The notes under the pieces: model-generated
Databases searched by the model: none
Told to the model about the DNA's origin: nothing
Seen by the model: only the letters and a program-made list of their open reading frames with translations
Shown: positions 25,986 to 35,378 of the stretch, piece after piece
Layout: every line of letters begins with the position of its first letter
Numbering within the stretch: the stretch's first letter is position 1
Assembly: GCA_902363455.1 (NCBI GenBank)
Contig: CABJAC010000001.1
Coordinates: 496,001 to 560,000, forward strand
Length of the DNA: 64,000 nucleotides
Direction of reading: 5' to 3'
From: Caryophanales bacterium
GTDB taxonomy: Bacteria > Bacillota > Bacilli > Exiguobacteriales > Exiguobacteriaceae
Made by a program: the position numbers and the translations under genes

Positions 25986-26074
25986 TTTCTCCGGAACTTT
26001 GCAGGGATACGACTGAAATTTCTAGAAAAGGGTAAAAGAACATGAGTCTGTAAAAGGAAAAGGGGGATTTCGGT

Positions 26075-26563
26075 ATGGAGATACGCGAAGCAGTTCCTGC
26101 TGATGCAGCACGTATTCATGATATAGCGCTCACATCTTGGATGGATACGTACGAGGAGATCTATTCAGAGCGCTCGAAAGCCCATTTCGTCCAAGAAGCG
26201 TATCCACAGGAAGAAGTGGTTCGGGCGATTCGAACGGCTGAAGAAGCCCGTGGAGAATACTTTAACGTAGGACTGATTGAAGGGGAAATCGTGGGATTTA
26301 TTCATGCAATCGATGTGGAAGGAACGTGGGAAATCGTCCGCTTGTATGTCCTGCCGAAATACCAACAGAACGGAATCGGGCGACGACTGATTCGGGAACT
26401 CGAGCGCCAAGGTGCCTCTCCAATCGAAGTGTACGTCGAATCCCGTAATTATAAAGCCCGTCACTTTTTGACAGCGTATGGATTTAAGGAAATCAGCGAG
26501 ACGACGGAAGAAGTGTTTGGACAGGTGGAACCTGTGACGCGGTTGCAACGTATATACGAATAA
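26075..26563 (+). CDS. GNAT family N-acetyltransferase
   Basis: A 162-residue GNAT protein. The acetyl-CoA pyrophosphate loop is LPKYQQNGIGRRLIREL (Q/RxxGxG/A), preceded by the strand IVRLYVLP; the N-terminal REAVPADAARIHDIALTSWMDTY and C-terminal YVESRNYKARHFLTAYGF are typical. Acceptor unknown. AAAAGGGGGATTTCGGT precedes the ATG. Followed by a stem-loop and then an alpha/beta hydrolase gene. Confidence 0.87.
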   Translation: MEIREAVPADAARIHDIALTSWMDTYEEIYSERSKAHFVQEAYPQEEVVRAIRTAEEARGEYFNVGLIEGEIVGFIHAIDVEGTWEIVRLYVLPKYQQNGIGRRLIRELERQGASPIEVYVESRNYKARHFLTAYGFKEISETTEEVFGQVEPVTRLQRIYE

Positions 26564-26571
26564 GGGAAACG

Positions 26572-26611
26572 AAATCCGACTTGAGGCGGTTTTGCCGAAG
26601 TCGGATTTGTT
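26572..26611 (+). terminator. Stem-loop after the GNAT gene
   Basis: AAATCCGACTT pairs perfectly with AAGTCGGATTT over a 15-nt loop; the tail has only a few T, so termination may be partial. Confidence 0.6.
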
Positions 26612-26647
26612 GCATACTAAATGGATATCTGATGAAGAGGTGAGCTT

Positions 26648-27352
26648 GTGGTAGAACAACCAACCGGAGTGATTGTCCTTGTATATCCACTCCAATTACG
26701 TGCCCGGCCGAGCGAAGCATTGATTCGCGTCTTGGAACGGGAATATGAAGTACTTATAGTCGATGCGCCGCGTCGTGTATCGTTTGAAGAACACCAGCAA
26801 TTATTAAAAGAAGCCTTACGAGAAGCCGGTAAACGAAAACTGCCGATCCACATCATCGCCTGCAGCATGGGAGCACTCGTCGTCAACCGGTTATTGCAAG
26901 AATATGAATTACCGGTAGGGAGTCTGACATTTATTTCTCCTCTGTTTGACTGGCATAACTCGAAACAACTGGGCGGCGTCAAACAAGTGTTTGCCAGTGC
27001 CTTCGACCGGTTCCGTCCGGATGCCCCGCTTGGAACGTTACCGTTTGGACAAAACAATGAAGATGCTGCCCGTCTCGGTGAGTTGACCTATGCCGAGTAC
27101 CGGGAAATTGAAGAAGAAATCGTCATCCATGACGAAGAACGGAAAAAATTACCGCGTGTCCAGCTCGCTTGTTTCTACGCGCCGGATGATCAATTTGCCG
27201 ATGTGAAGCTGACGCTTGAAGTGTGCCGGAAAATGGGCGGCGATCAGATTTATCTGCAACGTCTGCACGGTTTCCCGCACTTTAGTTTCGAACGTTTGAA
27301 CACACGGTTTGCTGAAAAACTAATGTTGTTCCTGAAGCTTGTCGAAGAGTAA
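26648..27352 (+). CDS. Alpha/beta hydrolase
   Basis: A 234-residue hydrolase with the nucleophile elbow IIACSMGALVVNRLL, a preceding IVLVYPLQLRARPSEALIRVL strand-helix, the acid in CFYAPDDQFADVKLTLEVC, and the His in HGFPHFSFE. Serine aminopeptidase or lipase-like; substrate unknown. The GTG start follows AGAGGTGAGCTT. Monocistronic or weakly linked to the upstream GNAT gene. Confidence 0.78.
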   Translation: MVEQPTGVIVLVYPLQLRARPSEALIRVLEREYEVLIVDAPRRVSFEEHQQLLKEALREAGKRKLPIHIIACSMGALVVNRLLQEYELPVGSLTFISPLFDWHNSKQLGGVKQVFASAFDRFRPDAPLGTLPFGQNNEDAARLGELTYAEYREIEEEIVIHDEERKKLPRVQLACFYAPDDQFADVKLTLEVCRKMGGDQIYLQRLHGFPHFSFERLNTRFAEKLMLFLKLVEE

Positions 27353-27363
27353 GAAGAGAATTT

Positions 27364-27407
27364 AAAAGGAGGATGCCGTCGTGCGCGACGATGTCCTCCT
27401 TTTTTTA
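27364..27407. terminator. Bidirectional terminator between the hydrolase gene and ytqB
   Basis: AAAAGGAGGA and CGTCG arms pair with CGACG and TCCTCCTTTT with a symmetric 3-nt internal loop; flanked by A and T runs. Confidence 0.85.
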
Positions 27408-27995
27408 ATCGATGTTCTGTTTTTTAAGCTTTTTTTCAATGGCGACGATGAAGGGCGGATTGTTTTGTTGATTTAAGAACCGGTATTGTAAGACGGCATA
27501 ATCTTGTTGGGACAGGAGCGAAACATAGTCGAGGACAGCGTCGCGTTCTTTACGTCCTTCGATATGTCCGTGATAAATCACGAGGACGATCAATCCTCCA
27601 GGTACAAGGACAGGCAGAAGGGCGCCGAGCGCCTCTAACGTCTCTTCGCCGGTCGTCGTGACCGATTTATCACTCCCCGGTAAGTAACCGAGATTAAAGA
27701 CGCCGGCGCGGACCGGACGCTGTTCTTCAAACAGGCGTGCCCCGACATGGATGTGACTTTCGTGGTACAAATCGACCCATTCCGAAACATGGGCTGCCTG
27801 CAACCGGCGTTTCGTTTCCTCAATCGCCTGCTCTTGGACATCAAACGCGATGACCCGACCGCTTGGTCCGACTTGTTCGGCAAGAAAGTGTGTATCATGA
27901 CCATTTCCGGCGGTCATATCGACGACACAATCCCCTTCATGGATGACAGACTCCAGTAATTCTTTGGCGTAAGGTAATACTCGTGCAAGTGACAT
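27405..27995 (-). CDS. ytqB: Class I SAM-dependent methyltransferase, YtqB-like
   Basis: A 196-residue Rossmann methyltransferase. Motif I is VVDMTAGNGHDTHFLAEQVG, followed by RVIAFDVQEQAIEETKRRL; the conserved FNLGYLPGSDKSVTT is a YtqB/Mraw-like signature, with GGLIVLVIYHGHIEG later. YtqB is annotated as an rRNA or tRNA methyltransferase; the substrate is not visible here. The ATG at 27995 (MSLARVLPYAKELL) has AAGAGGAG upstream; the longer frame to 28046 lacks one. Confidence 0.82.
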   Translation of the reverse strand: MSLARVLPYAKELLESVIHEGDCVVDMTAGNGHDTHFLAEQVGPSGRVIAFDVQEQAIEETKRRLQAAHVSEWVDLYHESHIHVGARLFEEQRPVRAGVFNLGYLPGSDKSVTTTGEETLEALGALLPVLVPGGLIVLVIYHGHIEGRKERDAVLDYVSLLSQQDYAVLQYRFLNQQNNPPFIVAIEKKLKKQNID

Positions 27996-28104
27996 GGCGT
28001 AAACTCCTCTTCCTGATAGCTGTTCTGTTTTTCTAAGTACCCGCAAATCCGATCATTTAGTCAATTGTATCATTTTTCCGATTGTTCGTTTAAATCGAAG
28101 TTCC

Positions 28105-28134
28105 TTGACAGAGTGCGATGCAATTTCGTAAAGT
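28105..28134 (+). promoter_or_regulatory. Probable promoter of the MFS gene
   Basis: TTGACA (28105-28110), 18-nt spacer, TAAAGT (28129-28134), 36 nt before the start. Confidence 0.55.
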
Positions 28135-28169
28135 GGCAAGGTTGGAAACTATATTGGAGGAAACTGATC

Positions 28170-29354
28170 ATGCCGAAATTACCTCGTGCGGTCTGGATTC
28201 TGGTATTGGCGATGGCGATCAATACAACAGGATCCTCTTTTTTATGGCCGTTTAATACATTATACATTCATGAATATTTAGGCGAATCGATGACAAAAGC
28301 CGGAATGGCGTTGTTCGTCAACTCGGCGCTTGCCATCGTCGGAAACTATATTGGGGGAAAAGCGTTTGACCGGCTCGGTGGTAAACGGACACTTGTCATC
28401 AGTGTCGTCGGTCTCGTTTTGGCTTCCGTTGGATTATGGATGTTCCACCAGACCTTCACCGGATACGTTCTGATGCTTGGATTGATTGGATTTGTCGGCG
28501 GAATGGTTTTCCCGACGATTTATGCGTTGACAGGTGTCATCTGGCCGGAAGGCGGAAGACGCGCCTTCAATGCGATTTATGTCGCCCAAAATGTCGGTGT
28601 CGCGCTAGGAACGGCAATCAGTGGACAGATTGCAGCAATCGACATTCAATTTATTTTTATCGCGAACCTCGTGTTGTATCTGTTGTTTGCGTTGGTGTTA
28701 CTCGTTGGACTGAACTGGATTCAAGTGAATCCGCTGAAACGCCAGACGACGACGTCAGGAGCCGAAGAACGTGAACCGTTATCGCGAGCTTCTGTCCGGA
28801 CGATGCTGTACGTATCAATCGGTTACGCGTTGTTATGGTTCGTCTATGTCCAGTGGCAGGGAACGTTCGCCGTCCACACGAAATCCCTTGGTGTTACGAT
28901 TTCCGAGTATTCGATCCTCTGGACAATCAACGGAGCGTTGATCGTGTTTGCGCAACCGTTATTGACACCGGTCTTGCGGTGGTTTGGAGATGATTTAAAA
29001 CGTCAGTTGTTGACGGGAACCGGTATCTTCCTGCTGTCTTATTTGATTGTGCCGTTTGCCGGCGGCTTCAAGATGTTTTTAGTCGCCATGATCATCTTGA
29101 CGATCGGAGAGATGTTCATCTGGCCGGCGGTTCCGGCAATGGCCGCACGCTTGGCGCCGATTGGTAAAGAAGGGGAGTTCCAAGGATACGTCAATATCGC
29201 AGCATCGGCCGGACGGATGATCAGTCCGACCGTCGGTGGATTGATTTATGATGTCTCAGGAATGAATGCCGTCTTCTTGACGTTAATCGGACTGATTATC
29301 GTGGCCGGGTTTACATTCATCCGGGCAGTACCGAAGAAAAAACTAGAAGCGTAA
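28170..29354 (+). CDS. MFS transporter
   Basis: A 394-residue, 12-helix major facilitator. The loop 2-3 motif GGKAFDRLGGKRTL and the C-half counterpart with LTPVLRWFGDDLKRQ are recognisable. ATG at 28170 follows TTGGAGGAAACTGATC; the open frame further upstream to 28065 has no start signal and crosses the promoter. It resembles the drug-exporter-like MFS proteins near ytqB in B. subtilis (such as YttB), but no substrate can be assigned. Confidence 0.85.
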   Translation: MPKLPRAVWILVLAMAINTTGSSFLWPFNTLYIHEYLGESMTKAGMALFVNSALAIVGNYIGGKAFDRLGGKRTLVISVVGLVLASVGLWMFHQTFTGYVLMLGLIGFVGGMVFPTIYALTGVIWPEGGRRAFNAIYVAQNVGVALGTAISGQIAAIDIQFIFIANLVLYLLFALVLLVGLNWIQVNPLKRQTTTSGAEEREPLSRASVRTMLYVSIGYALLWFVYVQWQGTFAVHTKSLGVTISEYSILWTINGALIVFAQPLLTPVLRWFGDDLKRQLLTGTGIFLLSYLIVPFAGGFKMFLVAMIILTIGEMFIWPAVPAMAARLAPIGKEGEFQGYVNIAASAGRMISPTVGGLIYDVSGMNAVFLTLIGLIIVAGFTFIRAVPKKKLEA

Positions 29355-29356
29355 AG

Positions 29357-29400
29357 AAGGTGCGAAAAAAAGAAGTGTCCTCTTTTTTTCGCGCCTTTTT
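29357..29400 (+). terminator. Intrinsic terminator of the MFS gene
   Basis: A 17-bp stem (29357-29373 with 29381-29397, one G-T) with a 7-nt loop and T tail. Confidence 0.88.
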
Positions 29401-29428
29401 GGTAATCTGATTGAAAGGAGGGAACAGA

Positions 29429-30073
29429 ATGAAAAAAACCGGTCTGATTTTTGATATGGATGGGGTCATCCTGGATAGTGAAATTCAATATTTTAAAGTG
29501 CATCAGCAGATGTTCCAGACATTAGCGATTCCGCTCGATCGTATTCAATACGCGACGTTCATGGGGAAAACAGGGGACGAAATGTGGCAGGAACTGATCA
29601 CCCAACATGATTTGCCGCATTCGACGGAATCGTTGCTTGCGCTTGAACATGAATTATTTCAACAGCATGCCAAGCCGGAAGAGTGTGGGTTAAAAGACGG
29701 TGTCCGTGAGTTGATGGCGCTTGCGCGGACGGAAGGATACAAGGTGGCCATTGCGTCGTCGAGTTCACTTGAAAAAATCAAACGCGTCATCACGCATTAC
29801 GGATTGACGGTTGATGCGTACACAAGCGGATTTGAAGTGCCACGGTCAAAACCGGATCCGGCGATTTTTCGATTGGCAGCACAACGGATTGATCAAGCAC
29901 CGGAGGCCTGTATCGTCATTGAAGATGCAGCGAACGGCATGATCGGGGCAAAGGAAGCGGGAATGGAAGTCATCGCCTTGCTGGATGATCGAATGCCGGC
30001 ACAAGTCCTGCATCACGCCGACCATATCGTCTCGTCGCATGCGGCAATCGGAGAAATTTTACGGAACCGTTGA
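29429..30073 (+). CDS. HAD-superfamily hydrolase, beta-phosphoglucomutase-like
   Basis: A 214-residue HAD protein: motif I GLIFDMDGVILDSE with both catalytic Asp, motif II in AIASSSS, motif III Lys in RSKPDPAIF, motif IV in CIVIEDAANGMIGAKEAG. The small helical cap fits the beta-PGM/phosphatase subgroup. Reaction could be dephosphorylation of a sugar phosphate or phosphomutase; sequence alone cannot decide. The ATG at 29429 follows AAAGGAGGGAACAGA. The leuS promoter begins at its stop codon. Confidence 0.85.
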   Translation: MKKTGLIFDMDGVILDSEIQYFKVHQQMFQTLAIPLDRIQYATFMGKTGDEMWQELITQHDLPHSTESLLALEHELFQQHAKPEECGLKDGVRELMALARTEGYKVAIASSSSLEKIKRVITHYGLTVDAYTSGFEVPRSKPDPAIFRLAAQRIDQAPEACIVIEDAANGMIGAKEAGMEVIALLDDRMPAQVLHHADHIVSSHAAIGEILRNR

Positions 30074-30099
30074 CGATAAGGGAAGATTCAGCTTACACT
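30070..30099 (+). promoter_or_regulatory. leuS promoter
   Basis: TTGACG (30070-30075, overlapping the HAD stop codon), 18-nt spacer, TACACT (30094-30099). Confidence 0.6.
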
Positions 30100-30109
30100 A
30101 ACACATAGA

Positions 30110-30358
30110 TAGTCCATTGCGACGAACTGAAGTAGTAAGGGAGTCATTCCGTTTAGAGAGCTGGTGGTCGGTGCAAACCAGTCGGAATCATCCTTGAACT
30201 CGTCAGGGAGCATGATTCGTGAACAGAAGTAGCGAATCCGGTCCTTCACACCGTTATCCGTGAATCAAGTGGTCTGCTTCAGCAGACAACGTGGGTGGTA
30301 CCGCGGGAGACAAACCGGTCTTTCGTCCCTATTCTTAGGGGCGGAGACCGGTTTTTTT
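30110..30358 (+). ncRNA. T-box leader of leuS (tRNA-Leu sensing)
   Basis: Stem I carries the AGAGAGCTGGTGG and GTGCAAACCAG elements; the antiterminator T-box GGTGGTACCGCG is at 30294-30305. The terminator (30312-30358) pairs AAACCGGTCT.. with AGACCGGTTT before a T run. The likely specifier is CTC (30199-30201) in TTGAACTCGTC, a leucine codon, which agrees with the downstream gene. The TGGT in the T-box pairs with an ACCA end, as in tRNA-Leu with discriminator A. Confidence 0.95.
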
Positions 30359-30381
30359 GTATATTCAGAGGAGGAATAGAG

Positions 30382-32787
30382 ATGCCGTACAATCATCGCG
30401 AGATCGAACCAAAATGGCAAGCGCGTTGGGAGCAAGACGATGCGTTCGTAACAACAGAAGATCCAGAAAAAGAAGGGTTTTATGCGCTAGACATGTTTCC
30501 TTATCCATCGGGAGCAGGACTGCATGTCGGACACCCGGAAGGATACACGGCAACGGATATCCTCGCACGTATGAAACGCATGCAGGGCTATAACGTCCTT
30601 CACCCAATGGGATGGGATGCATTTGGTCTACCGGCGGAACAATACGCCCTTGATACAGGAAATGATCCACGGGAATTCACCGCTCAAAACATCGAGACGT
30701 TCAAACGTCAGTTAAAAGATTTAGGGTTTTCTTACGATTGGGACCGTGAAATCAATACGACGGATCCGAAATATTACAAATGGACACAGTGGATCTTTAC
30801 GAAATTGTATGAACAAGGACTCGCTTTTGTCGACGAAGTAGCCGTCAACTGGTGCCCGGCGCTCGGAACAGTGCTTGCGAACGAAGAAGTCATCGACGGG
30901 TTATCCGAACGTGGAAATCATCCGGTCGTCCGTGTCCCGATGCGGCAGTGGGTCTTGAAAATCACAGAGTACGCGGACCGTTTGCTCGAAGATTTGGATG
31001 AGCTCGACTGGCCGGAATCCGTCAAAGAAATGCAGCGGAACTGGATCGGAAAATCGGAAGGAGCGGAAATCGACTTTACGATTGATGGTCATAAAAAACA
31101 AGTGACGGTCTTTACGACACGTCCGGATACCGTATTCGGAGCAACCTATCTTGTCCTTGCACCGGAGCATCCATTCGTCGCGGACATCACGACAACCGAT
31201 CACGAAGAAGCCGTCAAAACGTACATCGCGTCTGTTCAGACGAAATCGGACTTGGAGCGGACCGATCTTGCGAAAGAAAAAACGGGTGTCTTCACAGGAG
31301 CCTTTGCCGTCAATCCGATTTCCGGCGAACGTCTTCCGATCTGGATTGCTGATTATGTCTTAGCGACATACGGAACAGGGGCCATCATGGCAGTTCCGGC
31401 ACACGATGAGCGGGACCATGAATTTGCGAAACAGTTTGACCTTCCGATCATCGAAGTCGTAAAGGGCGGCAACGTCGACGAAGCAGCGTATACGGGAGAA
31501 GGCGAGCATGTCAATTCACAAATGCTCGACGGACTTTCAAAACAAGAGGCCATCGACACGATTATCGCAGAACTGGAGACAAATCAAGTCGGACGGAAAA
31601 AAATCACATTCCGGTTGCGTGACTGGTTATTCAGCCGTCAGCGGTACTGGGGAGAACCAATCCCGGTCGTCCACATGGAAGACGGAACAATGAAGACACT
31701 TGATAAATCAGAACTTCCGCTTGAATTGCCGATGATTCCGGAAATCAAGCCGTCCGGGACAGGTGAATCTCCATTGGCACTTGCAGAAGACTGGCTCGAT
31801 TACACGGATCCTGTCACAGGACTTAAAGGACGCCGTGAGACGAACACGATGCCGCAATGGGGCGGCAGCTGCTGGTATTACCTTCGTTTCATCGATCCGC
31901 ATAACGAAGAAGCGATCGCAGATCCGGAGAAATTAAAATACTGGCTCCCGGTCGATATTTATATCGGTGGAGCAGAGCATGCCGTTCTTCACTTGCTGTA
32001 TGCCCGCTTCTGGCACAAAGTCTTGTATGACATCGGTGTCGTGCCGACGAAGGAACCGTTCCAAAAGTTGTATAACCAAGGGATGATCCTTGGCGAAAAC
32101 AACGAAAAAATGTCTAAATCACGCGGAAACGTTATTAATCCGGATGAGATCGTCAAGTCGCACGGTGCGGATACGCTTCGTTTGTACGAAATGTTCATGG
32201 GACCACTCGATGCCTCGGTGTCTTGGTCGGAGAACGGTCTGGACGGGGCACGTCGTTTCCTTGATCGTGTCTGGCGTTTGTTCGAACGGACAGCGGACAT
32301 TCAAGATGTGACGACGGTCGATGCGGACTTTGAACGGGTTTATCATCAGACTGTTAAAAAAGTAACGGAAGACTTCACGAATATTCAGTTCAATACCGGA
32401 ATTTCGCAGTTGATGGTCTTCGTTAACGAAGCAAACAAACAACCGGTCTTACCGCGTCATTTCCTTCGCGGATTCATTCAGTTGTTGACTCCGGTCGCTC
32501 CACACTTAGGTGAAGAGTTATGGGAACAGCTTGGTTTTGACGACACGTTGACGTATGCCGCTTGGCCGACATTTGACGAGACGAAACTCGTCAGTGATAC
32601 GATGGAATTCGTCATTCAAGTCAACGGAAAAGTCCGTTCAAAACTTGTCATCAGCATGGAAGCAACAAAAGAGGAAATTGAAGCGCTTGCGTTTGCTGAT
32701 GAAAAAACACAGGAATGGATTGGTGACAAAACGGTTCGAAAAGTCATCGTCGTTCCGAAAAAACTGATCAATATCGTAGCGAACTAA
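30382..32787 (+). CDS. leuS: Leucyl-tRNA synthetase
   Basis: Class I synthetase charging tRNA-Leu, about 801 residues, the bacterial length. HIGH motif as [20 protein letters not shown], editing (CP1) domain with [24 protein letters not shown] as [17 protein letters not shown], and the C-terminal tRNA-binding domain ending in [28 protein letters not shown] precedes the ATG at 30382; the frame back to 30295 runs through the T-box terminator. Confidence 0.97.
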   Translation: MPYNHREIEPKWQARWEQDDAFVTTEDPEKEGFYALDMFPYPSGAGLHVGHPEGYTATDILARMKRMQGYNVLHPMGWDAFGLPAEQYALDTGNDPREFTAQNIETFKRQLKDLGFSYDWDREINTTDPKYYKWTQWIFTKLYEQGLAFVDEVAVNWCPALGTVLANEEVIDGLSERGNHPVVRVPMRQWVLKITEYADRLLEDLDELDWPESVKEMQRNWIGKSEGAEIDFTIDGHKKQVTVFTTRPDTVFGATYLVLAPEHPFVADITTTDHEEAVKTYIASVQTKSDLERTDLAKEKTGVFTGAFAVNPISGERLPIWIADYVLATYGTGAIMAVPAHDERDHEFAKQFDLPIIEVVKGGNVDEAAYTGEGEHVNSQMLDGLSKQEAIDTIIAELETNQVGRKKITFRLRDWLFSRQRYWGEPIPVVHMEDGTMKTLDKSELPLELPMIPEIKPSGTGESPLALAEDWLDYTDPVTGLKGRRETNTMPQWGGSCWYYLRFIDPHNEEAIADPEKLKYWLPVDIYIGGAEHAVLHLLYARFWHKVLYDIGVVPTKEPFQKLYNQGMILGENNEKMSKSRGNVINPDEIVKSHGADTLRLYEMFMGPLDASVSWSENGLDGARRFLDRVWRLFERTADIQDVTTVDADFERVYHQTVKKVTEDFTNIQFNTGISQLMVFVNEANKQPVLPRHFLRGFIQLLTPVAPHLGEELWEQLGFDDTLTYAAWPTFDETKLVSDTMEFVIQVNGKVRSKLVISMEATKEEIEALAFADEKTQEWIGDKTVRKVIVVPKKLINIVAN

Positions 32788-32789
32788 AC

Positions 32790-32834
32790 AAAACCCCCTT
32801 GTCTGATGTCGTCAGAATGAGGGGGTTTCATTTA
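32790..32834 (+). terminator. Intrinsic terminator of leuS
   Basis: AAACCCCC (32791-32798) pairs with GGGGGTTT (32821-32828); an inner TCTGA/TCAGA stem extends it. Confidence 0.85.
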
Positions 32835-32917
32835 TCTCCGTCGCAAGTCCGCTTTTTTTTTAGGGCGCCTTCTGCTAAACTGAATCAGAAACCGAGACAG
32901 AAAGGCGATTTGTGTAA

Positions 32918-33898
32918 ATGAAACGAACTTATATAGTCTATACAACGATTTTTGCCGTTGTCTCCGGTCTGATCCTTTGTGTGTCCCTCGTCTTTTCAAG
33001 ACCTGAGACCGTAGCACAAATCCAAGAGACGTTTGCGAAAATCGAGACACAATCCAAACACCAAGCAGCGGTCAAACAAGTACCGCCGAAAACTCCGTCA
33101 TCGATCCCGAATCCCGAGGAACCGTTGATCAAAAATGTCCAACAGATGTTATACGATGATTCGATTGGTTCATACCTTGTCGTGACTGAAGACTACCGCT
33201 TTTTCGAAATCAGCGGAACCGGGGAACGGATCAACGCGTCCTTCCAAATTGAGGACGAAGGAAAGTTGATGTTATCGGGCGTGGACGGAATGACGCTCGT
33301 TGACGGGGAAACCGTCGCCTTGCTGACATCCAATCAAATCCTCGTGACAGTCAAGCGGGAAGACGGTGTCTGGAAAGAAGACAGACGAGAACGGGTAGCC
33401 GGAACGACGATTCGTGACAGTTTCCACGGGCTAGGTTACGACATGAAGAAAAAAGAGTTTTATACGATTAACCATATCCGGTCTTTGAAACGGAGTGAAC
33501 TGACGTATTTTGCGATGAAACAAGATGAAGTTAAGATTGACTCTGACGCAAGTGAAAAGGAAAAGCGAGAATTGAAAAAAAAGCAAAAGCCGCCTTATTT
33601 ATCAATTGTTGCCCGGAAACGAATCGACACGGTTAGCGGTATGCGCGATGATGCCAAAAAAGCCTTTACGGAAAATTTCCGACCGATCGGCTTGGCGGAA
33701 CGCCAAGGACGGATTTACACACTGGATTCGGAAGCCTTGTATTTATACTCGATTGATACGAAAGAGGTTACGATCACGGGAGAATCGGCAAGTCCGAAAG
33801 TTTACGGTGCGGAAGGAATCTTCGTACAGGACAACGAGTTGTTTGCGCTCATCGAAACGGATAAGTTTTCGAGCCGTTCCTTTACGCCCATTGATTAA
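32918..33898 (+). CDS. Membrane-anchored extracellular protein, possible beta-propeller
   Basis: A 326-residue protein with an uncleaved-looking N-terminal anchor (TYIVYTTIFAVVSGLILCVSLVF), then a Pro-rich linker and about 240 residues of short beta-strand-like repeats (SYLVVTEDYRFFEISGTGERI, GVDGMTLVDGETVALLTSNQ, LGYDMKKKEFYTI, GLAERQGRIYTLDSEALYLYSI, GAEGIFVQDNELFALIETD). This resembles SdiA-regulated/phytase-like propellers, but I cannot assign a family. A Lys/Glu-rich insertion lies around residues 205-230. GAAAGGCGATTTG precedes the ATG. Confidence 0.7.
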   Translation: MKRTYIVYTTIFAVVSGLILCVSLVFSRPETVAQIQETFAKIETQSKHQAAVKQVPPKTPSSIPNPEEPLIKNVQQMLYDDSIGSYLVVTEDYRFFEISGTGERINASFQIEDEGKLMLSGVDGMTLVDGETVALLTSNQILVTVKREDGVWKEDRRERVAGTTIRDSFHGLGYDMKKKEFYTINHIRSLKRSELTYFAMKQDEVKIDSDASEKEKRELKKKQKPPYLSIVARKRIDTVSGMRDDAKKAFTENFRPIGLAERQGRIYTLDSEALYLYSIDTKEVTITGESASPKVYGAEGIFVQDNELFALIETDKFSSRSFTPID

Positions 33899-33935
33899 AA
33901 AAAGGCTAGCTCCCATGCAGGAACTAGCCTTTTTG
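33898..33935. terminator. Bidirectional terminator between the anchored protein gene and ytfP
   Basis: AAAAGGCTAG (33900-33909) pairs with CTAGCCTTTT (33924-33933), inner TCC/GGA arm; A and T runs at both ends. Confidence 0.9.
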
Positions 33936-35195
33936 TCATTGAGCGGTCAAAGCCGCATTTGTTCCGGCGCAATGTCCTGTGACGAAAGCCGCGGTAATAT
34001 TATACCCACCTGTATAGCCGTGGATATCCAAGATTTCACCGGCAAAAAACAGACCGTCCGCTTTTTTCGACATCATCGTTTTAGGCTGGATTTCTTTGAT
34101 TGAAACGCCGCCGCCCGTGACGAACGCTTTATCAAAATCAAGCGTACCTGTTGCCTGAAGCGGGAAGCGTTTCAAAATTGCTAAAAATTGCGTGAAGTCC
34201 TGCTTTTTGATTTGTGTGCAGACTTCGTCCCCGAAGCCGATTTGCGCAAACAATAACTCAAGCAACCGCTCCGGTACAAATCCTTTAAAGGCATTCCGGA
34301 CTGTTTTCTTCGGATTGGCAGAAAGGGCAGCTTGAAAACGCTCTGTCAATGCGCCGAGTGATTCTTCAGGGAATAAATCAATCGACAGATGCACAATCCG
34401 TTCGCCGGACCGTTTGCGTTCCTTGATTGTATATTGGCTGCAACGTAACGCAATTGGACCACTCAAACCGAAATGTGTGAATAAGACATCGCCGGTATGG
34501 GTTTTGATCGGCTTATCTTTTTTTCCGTGGACCGTCAAGGCGACGTCCCGCAACGACAGTCCTTGCAGTGTCTTTTCTTGAATGAATGCGTCATTGAGCA
34601 AAATCGGTACTTCCGTCGGGAAAAGTTCTGTGATCGTATGGCCCGCTTTTTGTGCCCACGGGTAGCCGTCACCGGTTGAACCCGTATGCGGAACAGATTG
34701 TCCGCCGACAGCAACGACACAGCTTTTGGCTTCGAGACGTGTTCCGTCAGCCAACAAGACAGCTGCAAATGAGCCGTCCGGATGGAAAGCGAGTGTTGCG
34801 ACTTCCGCATTGATTTGAATCTCGGCCCCATGTTGACGGATTTGATCAATCAAAACACGTACGACATCGGCTGCTTTATCGGAGACCGGGAACATCCGTC
34901 CGTTGTCCTCCTCTTTCAGCGCCACACCAAACCCTTCGAACAGCTCGATAATCGATTCATTATTGAATTGTGAAAAGGCACTATACAGAAAACGACCGTT
35001 TCCCGGGATGGATTGGACAAGTTCATCCAGTGGTTTGCGGTTTGTGACGTTACACCGACCGCCGCCGGAAATGGCGAGTTTTCGTCCGAGTTTACTTCCT
35101 TTATCAAGCAACAGCGTTTTTGCGCCTGCTTGTAATGAGGCGAGTGTGGCCATTAAGCCGCTTGGTCCGCCTCCGATTACGATTACATCATACAT
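33936..35195 (-). CDS. ytfP: HI0933/YtfP-like flavoprotein (NAD(P)/FAD-dependent oxidoreductase)
   Basis: A 419-residue flavoprotein: FAD dinucleotide fold VIVIGGGPSGLMATLASLQAGAKTLLLDKG, the family-specific GRKLAISGGGRCNVTN, and the C-terminal FFAGEILDIHGYTGGYNITAAFVTGHCAG. HI0933-type proteins have no firmly assigned substrate. The position before murJ (ytgP) and ytzG matches the B. subtilis ytfP neighbourhood. Transcribed divergently from murJ with about 180 nt between starts. GAGGTGACCAC precedes the ATG. Confidence 0.88.
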   Translation of the reverse strand: MYDVIVIGGGPSGLMATLASLQAGAKTLLLDKGSKLGRKLAISGGGRCNVTNRKPLDELVQSIPGNGRFLYSAFSQFNNESIIELFEGFGVALKEEDNGRMFPVSDKAADVVRVLIDQIRQHGAEIQINAEVATLAFHPDGSFAAVLLADGTRLEAKSCVVAVGGQSVPHTGSTGDGYPWAQKAGHTITELFPTEVPILLNDAFIQEKTLQGLSLRDVALTVHGKKDKPIKTHTGDVLFTHFGLSGPIALRCSQYTIKERKRSGERIVHLSIDLFPEESLGALTERFQAALSANPKKTVRNAFKGFVPERLLELLFAQIGFGDEVCTQIKKQDFTQFLAILKRFPLQATGTLDFDKAFVTGGGVSIKEIQPKTMMSKKADGLFFAGEILDIHGYTGGYNITAAFVTGHCAGTNAALTAQ

Positions 35196-35378
35196 GTGGT
35201 CACCTCATTTGTTGGATTCTGCTTGTTCCACTTTAGCAGAAGTTTGTACTGTAAACAAACCGTCTCTTTCTTTTATCAAAGCTGAGCGTTATAATGATTT
35301 GCAATTGTGCAAGAGAGAACTTGTATATTGAGACGTTTGCTAAGTGAAGAAAAAATAGAAAGTGCGAGGAAGGTTATC

